DNA of 64,000 nt from Pseudooceanicola sp. HF7. Its GTDB lineage: Bacteria; Pseudomonadota; Alphaproteobacteria; Rhodobacterales; Rhodobacteraceae. Below are positions 1 to 8,607 of this stretch, in pieces. Each line of letters opens with the position of its first letter. Positions within the stretch are counted from its first letter, which is position 1. The notes under the pieces are model-generated. The model had not been told where the DNA came from. It searched no databases and saw nothing but the letters and a program-made list of their open reading frames with translations. Both the position numbers and the translations under genes were made by a program. Location: the NCBI RefSeq assembly GCF_011806405.1, contig NZ_JAATOW010000004.1, positions 124,001 through 188,000 on the forward strand, written 5' to 3'.

Positions 1-818
1 GCAAGGCTGCGGTCGCAGTCCTCAAACACGATGGTGGGGGACTTACCGCCCAGCTCCAGCGACACGGGCATCAGCTTTTCACCCGCCTGTGCGGCCAGCC
101 GCTTGCCCGTGACGGTGCCGCCGGTGAAGGCGACGCGGCCGATGTCCGGGTGTTCGACCAGCAGGTTGCCGATCTCGCGCCCCGCGCCGGGCAGGACCGA
201 CAGCAGGCCCTTGGGCAGGCCCACCTCTTCGCAGATCTCTGCCAGCACGAGGGAGACCATGGGCGACCAGCTGGAGGGCTTGATGATGACCGCGTTGCCG
301 GCGGCCAGCGCGGGCGCGACCTTCTGGGCGTCCGAGGCGATGGGAGAGTTCCAGGGCGTGATTGCCGCCACCACCCCGATGGGTTCATGAACCGAGGCCG
401 TCAGCGCGGTGGCACGCTGCACCGTCAGCTCGTCATCGGCGGTTTCCAGAACGGCGGCGAAATAGCGGAAAGTGCCCACGGCAGAGCCTGCCAGCGCAGC
501 CGTCTCGCCCCGGGTCTTGCCGGTGTCGCGCGACTGGACGAAGGAAATCCGCTCGATGTTCGCCTCGATCCCGTCGGCGATGCGGTGCAGCATCCGGGCG
601 CGCTCATGGGGCAGCAGGTTGGCCCAGGCGGGATCGGCCTGCGCGGCCTTGGCACGCGCAATGGCCTTTTCGCCATCGGCGCGGGAGGCCCCCTTGAAGC
701 TGAGGTTGAAGGAACCGTCATGCGGATAGGTCGAGGTGATTTCCGCCCCGGTGCCCGTCTCCCATTCACCGCCGATGAAAAGGCGGCCGTCGGGAAGCTC
801 TGTCGTCAGGTCTTTCAT
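1..818 (-). CDS. Aldehyde dehydrogenase, NAD-dependent (3' end cut by window)
   Basis: About 272 residues of an aldehyde dehydrogenase superfamily protein can be read; the rest, including the catalytic cysteine, lies left of the window. Visible family signatures are an ITPWNSP-type stretch, the nucleotide-binding KPSSWSP segment, the FTGGT motif and LELGGKSP carrying the general-base glutamate. The start is the ATG at 816-818, just downstream of the aspartate-dehydrogenase-like gene, so it is the last visible gene of the minus-strand catabolic operon. A meta-cleavage pathway commonly uses such an enzyme to oxidise a ring-fission semialdehyde to the acid; that role here is inferred from context. 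Confidence 0.9.
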   Translation of the reverse strand, partial: MKDLTTELPDGRLFIGGEWETGTGAEITSTYPHDGSFNLSFKGASRADGEKAIARAKAAQADPAWANLLPHERARMLHRIADGIEANIERISFVQSRDTGKTRGETAALAGSAVGTFRYFAAVLETADDELTVQRATALTASVHEPIGVVAAITPWNSPIASDAQKVAPALAAGNAVIIKPSSWSPMVSLVLAEICEEVGLPKGLLSVLPGAGREIGNLLVEHPDIGRVAFTGGTVTGKRLAAQAGEKLMPVSLELGGKSPTIVFEDCDRSL

Positions 819-826
819 GTCATCCT

Positions 827-1627
827 CTAGATTGTCAGCGGAGAGGTCTGGTTCAGCACCGCCCGTGCCAGCGCATAGACCGTCGAGACACTGGTCTTGG
901 GGTTGTCGGGCGAAGGCTTGCCCTCCAGCGTCACCGTGAAATCCAGCGCGCCGGAGCGCACCGTGAATTCGTGGATATTGGCCGAGACCGAGGGGTCAGC
1001 GACCATGCGGACCGTGGTGGCCTGCCAGCCCGCGCCGGCAAGGGCGATGGTGGCGGCCACGTTGGCGTTCTTGGGATAATCCGTCGCCGCCTGCCGCGCC
1101 GTGCCTTCGTAGAAGGTGGTGGCCTGGGTCAGGGCGGGCAGGTCGAGCAGCTTTTCTGCCGGCGTGCCGCCCCAGGCCTGCGGCGGCTTGCGCGAGGTAT
1201 AGGCGACGCTGTCGATGCCCGAGAGCCGGGCGGCGGCCAGCATGTCGATGCCCCCCACCGCGCCGTTCGAGAGATGCGCCTGGGTCTTGCCGGCGGTGGC
1301 GGCCTCGCGGATCGCGGCCTCTGTCTCTGCGTCGGCCAGCGCGCCGATCGAGACGACCAACACCGGGATGCCCGCGCGCAGGGTGTCGAGCACGGGGCCC
1401 TTCACCGCGGCATGGGTCGCGGCCTCGACCACGTAGGCGGGGGTTGCCGCGATGAAGTCCGCCGCTTCTTCAAAGACCTCCACGGGAAAGGCGAAGGCCG
1501 CCCTTGCCGCTTCTGCCCGGCCCGGACGGGCTAGCACGGAGATGCGGGAGGGCAGCGCGCCCTCCGCATCGAGGATCTTCAGAAGGGTGGCCGCGATGTT
1601 GCCGTAGCCGATCAATCCCAGGTGCAT
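827..1627 (-). CDS. Aspartate dehydrogenase-like NAD(P)-binding protein
   Basis: 266 residues. The N-terminus has a Rossmann nucleotide-binding motif (GLIGYGNIA), and the C-terminal half carries the hallmark of the aspartate dehydrogenase (NadX/DUF108) family: a PKNANVAAT stretch followed about 40 residues later by the ANIHEF segment containing the conserved histidine. Family members interconvert L-aspartate and iminoaspartate/oxaloacetate using NAD(P). It sits between the ThDP enzyme and the aldehyde dehydrogenase with only a few bases between genes, so it is co-transcribed. There is no nadA or nadC nearby, so a catabolic amine or imine oxidoreductase role is more likely than NAD synthesis; that is inference. 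Confidence 0.85.
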   Translation of the reverse strand: MHLGLIGYGNIAATLLKILDAEGALPSRISVLARPGRAEAARAAFAFPVEVFEEAADFIAATPAYVVEAATHAAVKGPVLDTLRAGIPVLVVSIGALADAETEAAIREAATAGKTQAHLSNGAVGGIDMLAAARLSGIDSVAYTSRKPPQAWGGTPAEKLLDLPALTQATTFYEGTARQAATDYPKNANVAATIALAGAGWQATTVRMVADPSVSANIHEFTVRSGALDFTVTLEGKPSPDNPKTSVSTVYALARAVLNQTSPLTI

Positions 1628-1630
1628 GTC

Positions 1631-3358
1631 TTACTCCGCCTTGCCGGCAGCACCCGCGGGCGGGCCTGCGAATTGCTGGGCGTAAGGGCCGATGGCAACC
1701 ATGTCCACCTCAAGCACCACGGGACCGGGGCGGGCGATGGCCTCGTCCAGGGCCGCTTCGAAGGCGTCGATATCGGTGACCTTCATATGCGGCATCTCGA
1801 CCGCGTCGCAGAGCTTGGCAAAGTTCGGCACCGCGATCTTGGAGTAATGCCGGCGTCCGTCGTACTGCGCGTCCTGGATGTTCTGGATCACGCCATAGGC
1901 GCTGTCGTTCATCAGCACGTAGACCAGGGGCGCGTCCTCATCCACGGCGGTGATCAGCTCGGCAATGCCAAGCATCGCGCCGCCGTCGCCAACCAGCGTG
2001 ATCGCCTTGGGGGCGCCGGGTTCCTCAGCGCTTGCAAGCGCCGCGCCGATGCCCATGGCGATCCCCTGCCCGATGCCGCCGCCAAGCGCATGGACGCCCA
2101 GGCGGGGTTCGGCGATCTGCACGTAGCGGTTGCCGAAGGTGGAGTTGGTGATCGTCACGTCACGCACCCAGGGGTGGCGACCGGGCAGGACACGTTCCTG
2201 CAGCGCATCCGCGACCGTGCGATAGGGGCCCAGCAGGGCGCGCATCTGGCCCTCGGCCGTGGCCCGGACCACCGCGATCTCGTGCGGCAGGTTGGGATCG
2301 GTATCCAGCTTGGCCGGCAGGCGGTCCAGCAGGCGGGCCAGCGTATCCTCGGCATCGCCGTGGATCATCGCCTCCACCGCGTAGTTGCGCCCCCCCTGGG
2401 AGCCCTCTGCATCGATCTGCCAGATCGGCGGCAGCGGCATCATGTTGTCCTTCGTCTCGTTCCCGCGCAGGCGGGAGCCGACGACGACCATGAGATCGCA
2501 GGTGGCATAGAGCTTGATCGCGTCGGGCGTCATGTTGAAGGCGCCAAGCGTCGAGGGGTGGGTTTCCGGCACGGTGCCGCGCCCCTGGGTCGAGGTCACG
2601 GCGCCGAAGCCACGGTTCACCAGTTCGGTCGCGGGCACGGAGGCGCCGCGCGCGCCGCCGCCCAGCCAGATCATCGGACGCTTGGCCTTCAGGATGCGTT
2701 CGGCCAGGGCGTCGATCTCTGCATCGTCGGCATAGGGTTTCAGGATCGCCGGCTTGCCGATGCTTGCCCCGCCCTGCGCTTCGGCCCGCTGGATATCGAC
2801 CGGGATCTCAAGGCTGACCGGCCCGGTGGGCGCGGAGAGCGCGGCAGAGACGGCGGCCTTCAGCGTGCCCAGGACCGCGTGGACGTCCCAGATCCGGTAG
2901 GTCGCCTTGGAGATACCTTCCAGCATCTTGCGCTGCGTCGGCACGTCGTGGATCGGCGCGCGGTCGCGGTCCGCAAAATTGGTGTCCACCTGGGTGGTGA
3001 TATGCAGCAGGCGCGAGCCTGCCGTCAGCGCCTCGACCTGGCCGCCGGCGGTATTGCCCGCGGCGGTCCCGGTGGAGGACATGATCACGCCCAGGCGCCC
3101 GGTGACGCGGGCATAGGCATCGGCCATGTTCATCGCGCCGGCCTCGCCCCGGGCGGGGACAAAGCGGATCCGGCCCTGGCGCGCGATGGCGTCCAGGATC
3201 GGCATGTTGTGGATCGAGATCACGCCGAACAGCGTGGTCACGCCAAGGTCCGCAAGGGCCGTGGCAATCAGGTCGCCGACAAGCTGCGGCGCTGCGGGCG
3301 CGGCATCGTTTGCCGCGTCCAGATCAGATGTATCGGGAAATGCCGCCAGAGATTTCAA
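1631..3358 (-). CDS. Thiamine diphosphate-dependent enzyme (acetolactate synthase/benzoylformate decarboxylase superfamily)
   Basis: 575 residues with the three-domain ThDP layout: an N-terminal PYR domain with the catalytic glutamate in ARGEAGAMNMADAYAR, a central domain, and a C-terminal PP domain with the GDGGAM...N metal/ThDP motif. The longer open frame to 3469 is rejected because it overlaps the preceding SDR gene by 146 bases. I chose the TTG at 3356-3358, which is preceded by a good AGGAG site six bases upstream and overlaps the SDR stop by only 35 bases. Likely reactions are decarboxylation or carboligation of a 2-keto acid. The substrate is unknown; the operon suggests a 2-oxo acid arising from ring cleavage. 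Confidence 0.85.
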   Translation of the reverse strand: MKSLAAFPDTSDLDAANDAAPAAPQLVGDLIATALADLGVTTLFGVISIHNMPILDAIARQGRIRFVPARGEAGAMNMADAYARVTGRLGVIMSSTGTAAGNTAGGQVEALTAGSRLLHITTQVDTNFADRDRAPIHDVPTQRKMLEGISKATYRIWDVHAVLGTLKAAVSAALSAPTGPVSLEIPVDIQRAEAQGGASIGKPAILKPYADDAEIDALAERILKAKRPMIWLGGGARGASVPATELVNRGFGAVTSTQGRGTVPETHPSTLGAFNMTPDAIKLYATCDLMVVVGSRLRGNETKDNMMPLPPIWQIDAEGSQGGRNYAVEAMIHGDAEDTLARLLDRLPAKLDTDPNLPHEIAVVRATAEGQMRALLGPYRTVADALQERVLPGRHPWVRDVTITNSTFGNRYVQIAEPRLGVHALGGGIGQGIAMGIGAALASAEEPGAPKAITLVGDGGAMLGIAELITAVDEDAPLVYVLMNDSAYGVIQNIQDAQYDGRRHYSKIAVPNFAKLCDAVEMPHMKVTDIDAFEAALDEAIARPGPVVLEVDMVAIGPYAQQFAGPPAGAAGKAE

Positions 3359-4115
3359 CTTGAGCTCCTGTAATGAAGGATGCGGCCGGGGAAGCCAGGA
3401 AAAGGAGGGCGCGGGCAGCTTCTTCGGGCTGGCCCAGGCGACCGAGGGGGATGTTCTTCTTGCGGGCAAGGTCCGCGAACCAGTCGTCGCGGGTTTGCGC
3501 GGGGTCTTCGCGGGCCTCGAAGCGGCGCTGCCACTGGTTGCTGTCGATCAGCCCCACCAGGATGGAGTTCACGCGGATATCCGGCGCCAGCTCGACCGAG
3601 AGGGATTTCAGCAGGCTCTGCACGCCGGCCCGCGCCGAGGAGGTGCAGACCATATGCGGTTCTGGCTGGTAGGCGAGCAGCGAATTGGTGGCGACGATCG
3701 CCCCCTGCCCGCTGGTTTTCAGCGCCTCCTGGAAGGCGCGGATGGGGCGGATCTGGCTGAAGTACTTCAGTTCCAGTTCCTGCCGCCAGGCGTCATCGGT
3801 GGTATCGGCGAAGGTCGAAACCCGCCCCTGCCCCGCGTTGTTGATCAGCGCATGCACCGCGCCGAAGCGGTCCAGCACGGCCGCGGCAAAGGCGTTCACC
3901 GCCCCCTCGTCCAGCACGTCGACCGCCTGGGCAAAGACGTGGTCGGCACCGTAAAGCGCGGAGAACTTCTCTGCCACCGCGTCCAGCCGTTCGGCCCCGC
4001 GGGCGCACAGCGCGACCTTCGCGCCCTCTTCCAGCGCCATGCCCGCCGTGGCAAGGCCGATCCCGGAAGAGGCCCCGGTCACCACGACCACCTTGTTCTT
4101 CAGTCCAAGATCCAT
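3324..4115 (-). CDS. SDR family oxidoreductase (candidate cis-dihydrodiol dehydrogenase)
   Basis: 263 residues of a classical short-chain dehydrogenase: the glycine-rich cofactor motif TGASSGIG near residue 14, the NNAG motif, and a C-terminal FITGAQVEISGG stretch. The usual Tyr-X3-Lys is not obvious; the corresponding region reads YQPEPHMVCTSSARAG, where an alanine-arginine pair follows the serines, so the canonical active-site lysine may be missing or shifted. It lies directly downstream of the extradiol dioxygenase gene and overlaps the ThDP enzyme start. In Rieske-type pathways an SDR rearomatises the cis-diol before extradiol cleavage, and that is the contextual guess. Confidence 0.85.
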   Translation of the reverse strand: MDLGLKNKVVVVTGASSGIGLATAGMALEEGAKVALCARGAERLDAVAEKFSALYGADHVFAQAVDVLDEGAVNAFAAAVLDRFGAVHALINNAGQGRVSTFADTTDDAWRQELELKYFSQIRPIRAFQEALKTSGQGAIVATNSLLAYQPEPHMVCTSSARAGVQSLLKSLSVELAPDIRVNSILVGLIDSNQWQRRFEAREDPAQTRDDWFADLARKKNIPLGRLGQPEEAARALLFLASPAASFITGAQVEISGGISRYI

Positions 4116-4118
4116 GGA

Positions 4119-5066
4119 TCAGCCCCCAGATCTGTCAACGGCGTTGCTGGGCGGAAAGCCCGGATCGGCGCGGCCCAGCATGCAGGCGCGCTGCGCGGGC
4201 GTCGGCGGGCCGGCGGTCATCCACTGGTCCATCTTCTCGGGGTTGTCGCGCGGCCAGACCTGCGGTTCGTGGGTCATCTCGTCGATCTTCTGCACTTCGG
4301 AGGTGAATTCGATCACGAAACCCGAGGGCGAGACGAAATAGGCGAAACAATTGTCGCCCGGGCCATGGCGGCCGGGGCCCCAGGTGGGCACGGTGCCGTT
4401 CTGGCGCATCCGCCCGATGGAGCGCATGTATTCATTGATCCCGCCGGTCTCGAATGCGACGTGGTTGACGCTGGCATGGGGGGCGCGCACCAGGGCGATG
4501 CAGTGGTGATCCGCGCCCTCTTCCACGTCTGCGGCAGCGCGCAGGAAGACCATCTGATCGGCAGAGTAATCCGACACCCGGAAACCCAGGACCTCTTGAT
4601 ACCAGGCCTCTACCCCGTCCATGTCGGGGGTGTTCAGCACGGTGTGGGTGATCTTCTGAGGATGGGCGTAAATCTCCTGCTTCTCGTTCATCTGCAGATC
4701 GCAGGTAAAGCGCAGGCGGCGGAAATCGGGGTCCAGCATCTCGAACCCGTAGCCACCAGGCCAGTCGTCGAACTCACCGGGCGCGCCAAGGACATGGGCG
4801 CCCTTCTCGACCACCTGCGCATGCAGCGCATCCATGGAGGCACGGTCGGGCATGCCCATGTGGATGTATTCGATGCCAAAGTCCTTGCCGTCCTTCAGCG
4901 CGTAGATGAAGGGCTCTGTCCCGGTGCCACGCAGGTAGGTGATGCCATCGCCCTCATGGGCCACGGACAGGCCCCAGGCCTTGACGTAGAAATCGACGGT
5001 CTTGGTCATCATCGGCGCGCGCATGACGATGCTGCGCAGATGGCCGGCTCGGATCATGTCACTCAT
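4119..5066 (-). CDS. VOC-family extradiol ring-cleavage dioxygenase
   Basis: 315 residues with two vicinal-oxygen-chelate modules, as in type I extradiol dioxygenases such as catechol 2,3-dioxygenase and 2,3-dihydroxybiphenyl dioxygenase. The iron ligands can be read in the C-terminal module: His141 (KITHTVLNTPDM), His202 (ASVNHVAFET) and Glu253 (GFVIEFTSEV). The family opens catechols next to the two hydroxyls using Fe(II) and oxygen. The start overlaps the alpha/beta hydrolase stop in an ATGA arrangement. An unusual proline-rich tail of about 50 residues follows the catalytic module. Complete ligands make activity likely; the substrate is not determined by sequence. Confidence 0.9.
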   Translation of the reverse strand: MSDMIRAGHLRSIVMRAPMMTKTVDFYVKAWGLSVAHEGDGITYLRGTGTEPFIYALKDGKDFGIEYIHMGMPDRASMDALHAQVVEKGAHVLGAPGEFDDWPGGYGFEMLDPDFRRLRFTCDLQMNEKQEIYAHPQKITHTVLNTPDMDGVEAWYQEVLGFRVSDYSADQMVFLRAAADVEEGADHHCIALVRAPHASVNHVAFETGGINEYMRSIGRMRQNGTVPTWGPGRHGPGDNCFAYFVSPSGFVIEFTSEVQKIDEMTHEPQVWPRDNPEKMDQWMTAGPPTPAQRACMLGRADPGFPPSNAVDRSGG

Positions 5067-5908
5067 GAGGCCGTATCCTTGATTGGGTCCAGGTCGGACA
5101 GAATTTCGATCAATGCACCTGCCATGGCCTCCGGGGCCTCAGCGTGCAGCGCATGGCCCGCGCCCTTCAGCACGAGAAGAGGCGCTGTGCCCCCGCGTAC
5201 CGCCATGGCGCGGTCGGTCTGGGCACGGGGCGTGACGACATCGCCGTCGCCCCAGATGAAGCCGGTGGGCAGGGTGACGCGCGCCAGGCTATCCTCAAGC
5301 TTGCCGGAGGCCAGCATGCGCACGGCCTGGCCGTAGCCCGGCAGGGTCACGGCGGCCATGGCGGCCTGCACCCGCTCAAGCGCCTGAGTGTTTCCAGCAT
5401 CGGCCAGAAGGCGCGGCGCGCGCTTGGCGGCAAAGGCATCGGCGCCTTCGGCAACCAGCGCCTCCAGGCGGTCCTGCGCGGCGTCGGACAGCTCCCCCGG
5501 TGCCGTGCCATGCCCACAGGCACAGGCCCCGAGGATCAGGGCAGACAGGCGTTCGGAATGGGCTGCCGCGAAGGCGGCGCCCATCAGCGTGCCCAGCGAA
5601 TGGCCCAGCAGGCGCACCCGGTCCAGGCCAAGCGCGTCCAGAAAGGCCAGCAGCGCCCCGGCATAATCGCCCTCTACCGGCCAGTCGGCTGCCAGCGGGT
5701 CGGAGCCCGCGTAGCCGGGCGCGTTCCAGGCGATCACGTCCCAGTCCGCCGGCAGGAAGGGCAGCAGCGGCACGAAGCTTTCCCCGCGCGATCCGATCCC
5801 GTGCAGGCAGACCAGCGCCGGGCCCGCGCCGGGACGGCGCAGGTAGGTGATCCCGGCGGCCTTGCCCTGCTCGACCTTCGGGGTCGCATATGTGGCGCTT
5901 GTGTTCAC
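5063..5908 (-). CDS. Alpha/beta hydrolase (possible meta-cleavage product hydrolase)
   Basis: 281 residues from the chosen GTG at 5906-5908, which has a GAGG site five bases upstream and lies just after the permease stop; the longer frame to 5938 begins with TTG inside the permease gene. The alpha/beta hydrolase fold is shown by the oxyanion motif CLHGIGSRGES, the nucleophile elbow GHSLG, an aspartate in the WGDGDVV stretch and the terminal histidine in GAGHALHAEAP. Placed next to an extradiol dioxygenase, it may hydrolyse a carbon-carbon bond in the ring-fission product as MhpC/HsaD-type enzymes do, but a simple esterase role is also possible. Confidence 0.88.
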   Translation of the reverse strand: MNTSATYATPKVEQGKAAGITYLRRPGAGPALVCLHGIGSRGESFVPLLPFLPADWDVIAWNAPGYAGSDPLAADWPVEGDYAGALLAFLDALGLDRVRLLGHSLGTLMGAAFAAAHSERLSALILGACACGHGTAPGELSDAAQDRLEALVAEGADAFAAKRAPRLLADAGNTQALERVQAAMAAVTLPGYGQAVRMLASGKLEDSLARVTLPTGFIWGDGDVVTPRAQTDRAMAVRGGTAPLLVLKGAGHALHAEAPEAMAGALIEILSDLDPIKDTAS

Positions 5909-5915
5909 GTCAGCC

Positions 5916-6695
5916 TCAGTGCTGGTCGTTGCGTTCAAGGTAATGCAGCACCCGCTTCTCGACCCCGGAAACCGCGAAGTAGAGCGCGATGCCGATGATG
6001 GTCAGGAAGATGATGGCATTGAAAACCATGGCCGTGTTCGCCTGGCCTTCGCCGTAGGTGATCAGGAAGCCCAGCCCGGTGTTGCCGCCGACCATCTCGC
6101 CCACGGTGACGCCGATGACGGCGAGCGTGGCGCCGATGCGCAGACCGGCGAAGAGGTTGGGCAGGGAGGAGGGGACCTCGATCTTGCGGAAGATCGTCCA
6201 CCGGTTCATCGAGTAGACGCGCGCCAGGTTCACCAGGTCATGATCCACGGTCTTCATGGATTGCAGCACGTTCACCAGGATCGGGAAGAAGACGATCAGC
6301 ACGGTCACGAGCAGCTTGGGAATGTCGCCATAGCCGAACCAGATGATGAAGAGCGGCGCGAAGGCCACCTTCGGCGCGATCTGCAGGCCGAGGATATAGG
6401 GAGAGAGCACCTTTTCGGCCAGCGGGGACATGCCCAGCAGGTAGCCGCAGGCAGCGCCCAGCAGCGAGCCCAGGATGAAGCCGATCACGGTGGAAATGAG
6501 GGTCGAGACGGTGTGCCCCAACATGTCCTGGCGCGCGAACATGCGGCTCAGTTCATTCAGGCAGTCCGAGAAGGTCGGAATGATGTATTTCGGCACGCCG
6601 AGCGCGGGGGGAAGGAATTCCCAGATCGCCAGCATGAGCACGCCCATGCCGAGGATCGCGAGAAGTTCCGTTGGTTTACCCTGGAGAGACTTCAT
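5916..6695 (-). CDS. ABC transporter permease, NitT/TauT (SsuC-like) family
   Basis: 259 residues with about six membrane segments and the permease-ATPase coupling region (ILVNVLQSMKTVDHDLVNLARVYSMNRW). Two starts are possible: ATG 6776, five bases after the binding-protein stop but without a ribosome site, and ATG 6695 with ACAGGAG seven bases upstream. I chose 6695 because its length matches the family and because a strong hairpin at 6720-6744 would otherwise fall inside the coding region. It works with the binding protein upstream and the ATPase at 7792 to import the substrate of this operon, as in alkanesulfonate, taurine or aromatic-acid importers. Confidence 0.9.
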   Translation of the reverse strand: MKSLQGKPTELLAILGMGVLMLAIWEFLPPALGVPKYIIPTFSDCLNELSRMFARQDMLGHTVSTLISTVIGFILGSLLGAACGYLLGMSPLAEKVLSPYILGLQIAPKVAFAPLFIIWFGYGDIPKLLVTVLIVFFPILVNVLQSMKTVDHDLVNLARVYSMNRWTIFRKIEVPSSLPNLFAGLRIGATLAVIGVTVGEMVGGNTGLGFLITYGEGQANTAMVFNAIIFLTIIGIALYFAVSGVEKRVLHYLERNDQH

Positions 6696-6719
6696 GATGC
6701 TCCTGTCGGCTTGAGGGTG

Positions 6720-6744
6720 GTTGCCGGGGGATCCCCCCGACAAC
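6720..6744 (-). terminator. Intercistronic hairpin between binding protein and permease
   Basis: The transcript can fold an 11-base-pair stem with one G-U wobble and a three-base loop (arms 6720-6730 and 6734-6744). It lies 37 bases after the binding-protein stop and 25 bases before the permease start, with no U-run. It most likely protects or attenuates the message so that the binding protein is made in excess. Confidence 0.55.
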
Positions 6745-6780
6745 TTCGTTTCGGTCTGGATGCTTTGCACCGTCATCGTT

Positions 6781-7767
6781 TCACTCTGCGAACGCGTTGG
6801 TGAAGTAGTCTTCGGGATCGTCCGAGATATCGGTAACGATGCCGGCGTCGAGGTAGAACTGCGCAACGGTGGAGACGCGGTCAGCGTCGAAGGTGCCCAG
6901 CTTGTGGCCCTCGGGGGTGGCGTAGACGAGGGTGGAGTAGCGCTTCATCACGTCTTCCAGGAAGGCTTCCTTGCCTTCCATCTGCGGCACGAAACCGGCG
7001 ACGGCTGCGGCGGAGCCCTGGGGATCGTCCATCACGTCCTTGAGGCCCTGCATGGTCGCGCCGACGAAGGCTTTCACCACTTCGGGCTTCTCCGCGATGG
7101 TGTCTTCGGAGGCCAGGATCGCCTGGGACATGGCGGGAAGCATCGAGTCCATCTCGATGATTTCCAGCTCTACCCCGGCGGCTTCGATGGAAGCGGCCCA
7201 GTCCGGCGTGCCGGAGATCGCGGTCACGTCACCGGAGATCATCAGCTGCACCATGCCACCGGCGCCGACGGCCTGGATGTCGACGTCATTGGCATCGATG
7301 CCCGATGCGGAGAGCGCGGCCAGCAGGTTGTAATAGGTCGTGTCCTGGTAGGCGATGACGCCCACGGGCTGACCGACCAGGCCCGCGATATCCTCGACAC
7401 CGCTTTCCTTGCGGATCAGGATCTGCACCAGCGGACGGCCACCCAGCAGGGCGACGCCCTTCACCGGCAGGCCGTTCTGGCGCACGATGATCGGCGTGTC
7501 ACCGATGCCGCCGCCAAGCTCAACGTTACCCACGGCAACCTGCTTGGCCACGTCCGCGCCGCCCTTGCCGATCTGCCAGGTCACGTCCAGGCCCGCGTCT
7601 TCGTAGTAGCCCTTGGCCCGGGCCACCTGGAACGGCGAGAAGGCCGGCAGGAAGTCGGGAGCCGGGAAGAGATAGGTCAGCTTCTCCAGCTCCTGGGCCT
7701 GTGCGGCGGGCAGCGCGGCAACAGCCGTGAAGGCTGCTGCTGCGATGGTGCGAATGAATTTTTTCAT
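6781..7767 (-). CDS. ABC transporter substrate-binding protein (NMT1/THI5-SsuA family)
   Basis: 328 residues. A Sec signal peptide is clear: MKKFIRTIAAAA, a hydrophobic core, and a likely cleavage after AQA near residue 24. The mature part follows the NMT1/THI5-like binding-protein pattern (FLPAFSPFQVARAKGYYEDAG, then a GGG and VGQPVGV segment), so it is a periplasmic receptor. It is the second gene of the ATPase-receptor-permease importer. Members bind pyrimidines, sulfonates, nitrate or aromatic acids; the operon argues for an aromatic compound, which is inference. Confidence 0.92.
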   Translation of the reverse strand: MKKFIRTIAAAAFTAVAALPAAQAQELEKLTYLFPAPDFLPAFSPFQVARAKGYYEDAGLDVTWQIGKGGADVAKQVAVGNVELGGGIGDTPIIVRQNGLPVKGVALLGGRPLVQILIRKESGVEDIAGLVGQPVGVIAYQDTTYYNLLAALSASGIDANDVDIQAVGAGGMVQLMISGDVTAISGTPDWAASIEAAGVELEIIEMDSMLPAMSQAILASEDTIAEKPEVVKAFVGATMQGLKDVMDDPQGSAAAVAGFVPQMEGKEAFLEDVMKRYSTLVYATPEGHKLGTFDADRVSTVAQFYLDAGIVTDISDDPEDYFTNAFAE

Positions 7768-7791
7768 GTTCTTTATTCTCCCTGTAGGTGC

Positions 7792-8574
7792 TTATGCTGC
7801 GTCCTGGTCTTCCAGGTGGAGCGCATCGAAAAGGCGCTTCACGTAGACCCCGGCCTGGGGTTCCAGGCTGCGTTTCAGGGGGTCGGTGCGATGCGGCAGG
7901 TCGATCTCGAATTCGTCGATCACGCGGCCAGGGCGGCCGGAAAGGACGACGACCCGGTCGGCCAGGATGACGGCCTCGTTTAGGTCATGGGTGATCAACA
8001 CGCAGGTCACGCCGGTTTCGGCGATGGTGCGGGCGAAGTGGCGTTGCAGGACCAGCTTGGTCTGGGCATCCAGCGCAGAGAAGGGTTCATCCAGCAGGAT
8101 GATCTCGGGCTCGATGGCCAGGGTGCGGGCCAGCGCGGCCCGTTGGCGCATCCCCCCCGACAGGTGGTGGGGGTACTTGTCCGCGAAGTCGACCAGCTGC
8201 ATGCGCGTCAGCTCTTCCATCGCCTTGGCACGACGGTCGGCGCGCGACATCTTCTTTTCTTCCAGGCCGAATTCCACGTTCTGGACGATGTTGCGCCAGG
8301 GCAGAAGCAGGTCCTTCTGCAGCATGAAGCCGACCTCGGGGCGGGTGCCCGTCACCGGCTTGCCATCCAGCAGGACGCGGCCTTCGGTCGGCCCGTAAAG
8401 GCCCGAGACCATGTTGAGGATCGTGGATTTTCCGCAGCCGGAGGGGCCGACGACGGCCACCAGTTCGCCCGGCGCGACGGAGAAGGACATATCCGTGACC
8501 GCCGTGACCGAAGAGCCGGTCTTGGCATCGGTGAACACCTTGGTGATGTTCTGAAGATCGAGGCTGGATGTCAT
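7792..8574 (-). CDS. ABC transporter ATP-binding protein (SsuB/TauB family)
   Basis: 260 residues with all nucleotide-binding motifs in order: Walker A GPSGCGKST, Q-loop (MLQKDLLLPW), signature LSGGMRQRAALARTLA, Walker B IILLDEPFSALD and the H-loop (ITHDLNEA). It energises the importer formed with the permease and receptor genes immediately downstream. It is separated by 33 bases from the pentapeptide-like gene upstream and belongs to the same minus-strand operon. Confidence 0.95.
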   Translation of the reverse strand: MTSSLDLQNITKVFTDAKTGSSVTAVTDMSFSVAPGELVAVVGPSGCGKSTILNMVSGLYGPTEGRVLLDGKPVTGTRPEVGFMLQKDLLLPWRNIVQNVEFGLEEKKMSRADRRAKAMEELTRMQLVDFADKYPHHLSGGMRQRAALARTLAIEPEIILLDEPFSALDAQTKLVLQRHFARTIAETGVTCVLITHDLNEAVILADRVVVLSGRPGRVIDEFEIDLPHRTDPLKRSLEPQAGVYVKRLFDALHLEDQDAA

Positions 8575-8607
8575 TGGCTTCCCTGTTGTTTTTTGTTCTT
8601 CGGCCCG

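Noticed and set aside
1622-3373. 583-codon plus-strand open frame
   Set aside because: It is antisense to the ThDP enzyme; its translation is histidine/arginine/glycine-rich with no domain pattern, as expected from a high-GC shadow frame.
3126-5336. 736-codon plus-strand open frame
   Set aside because: Covers four minus-strand genes that show clear catalytic residues; the frame has only composition-driven length.
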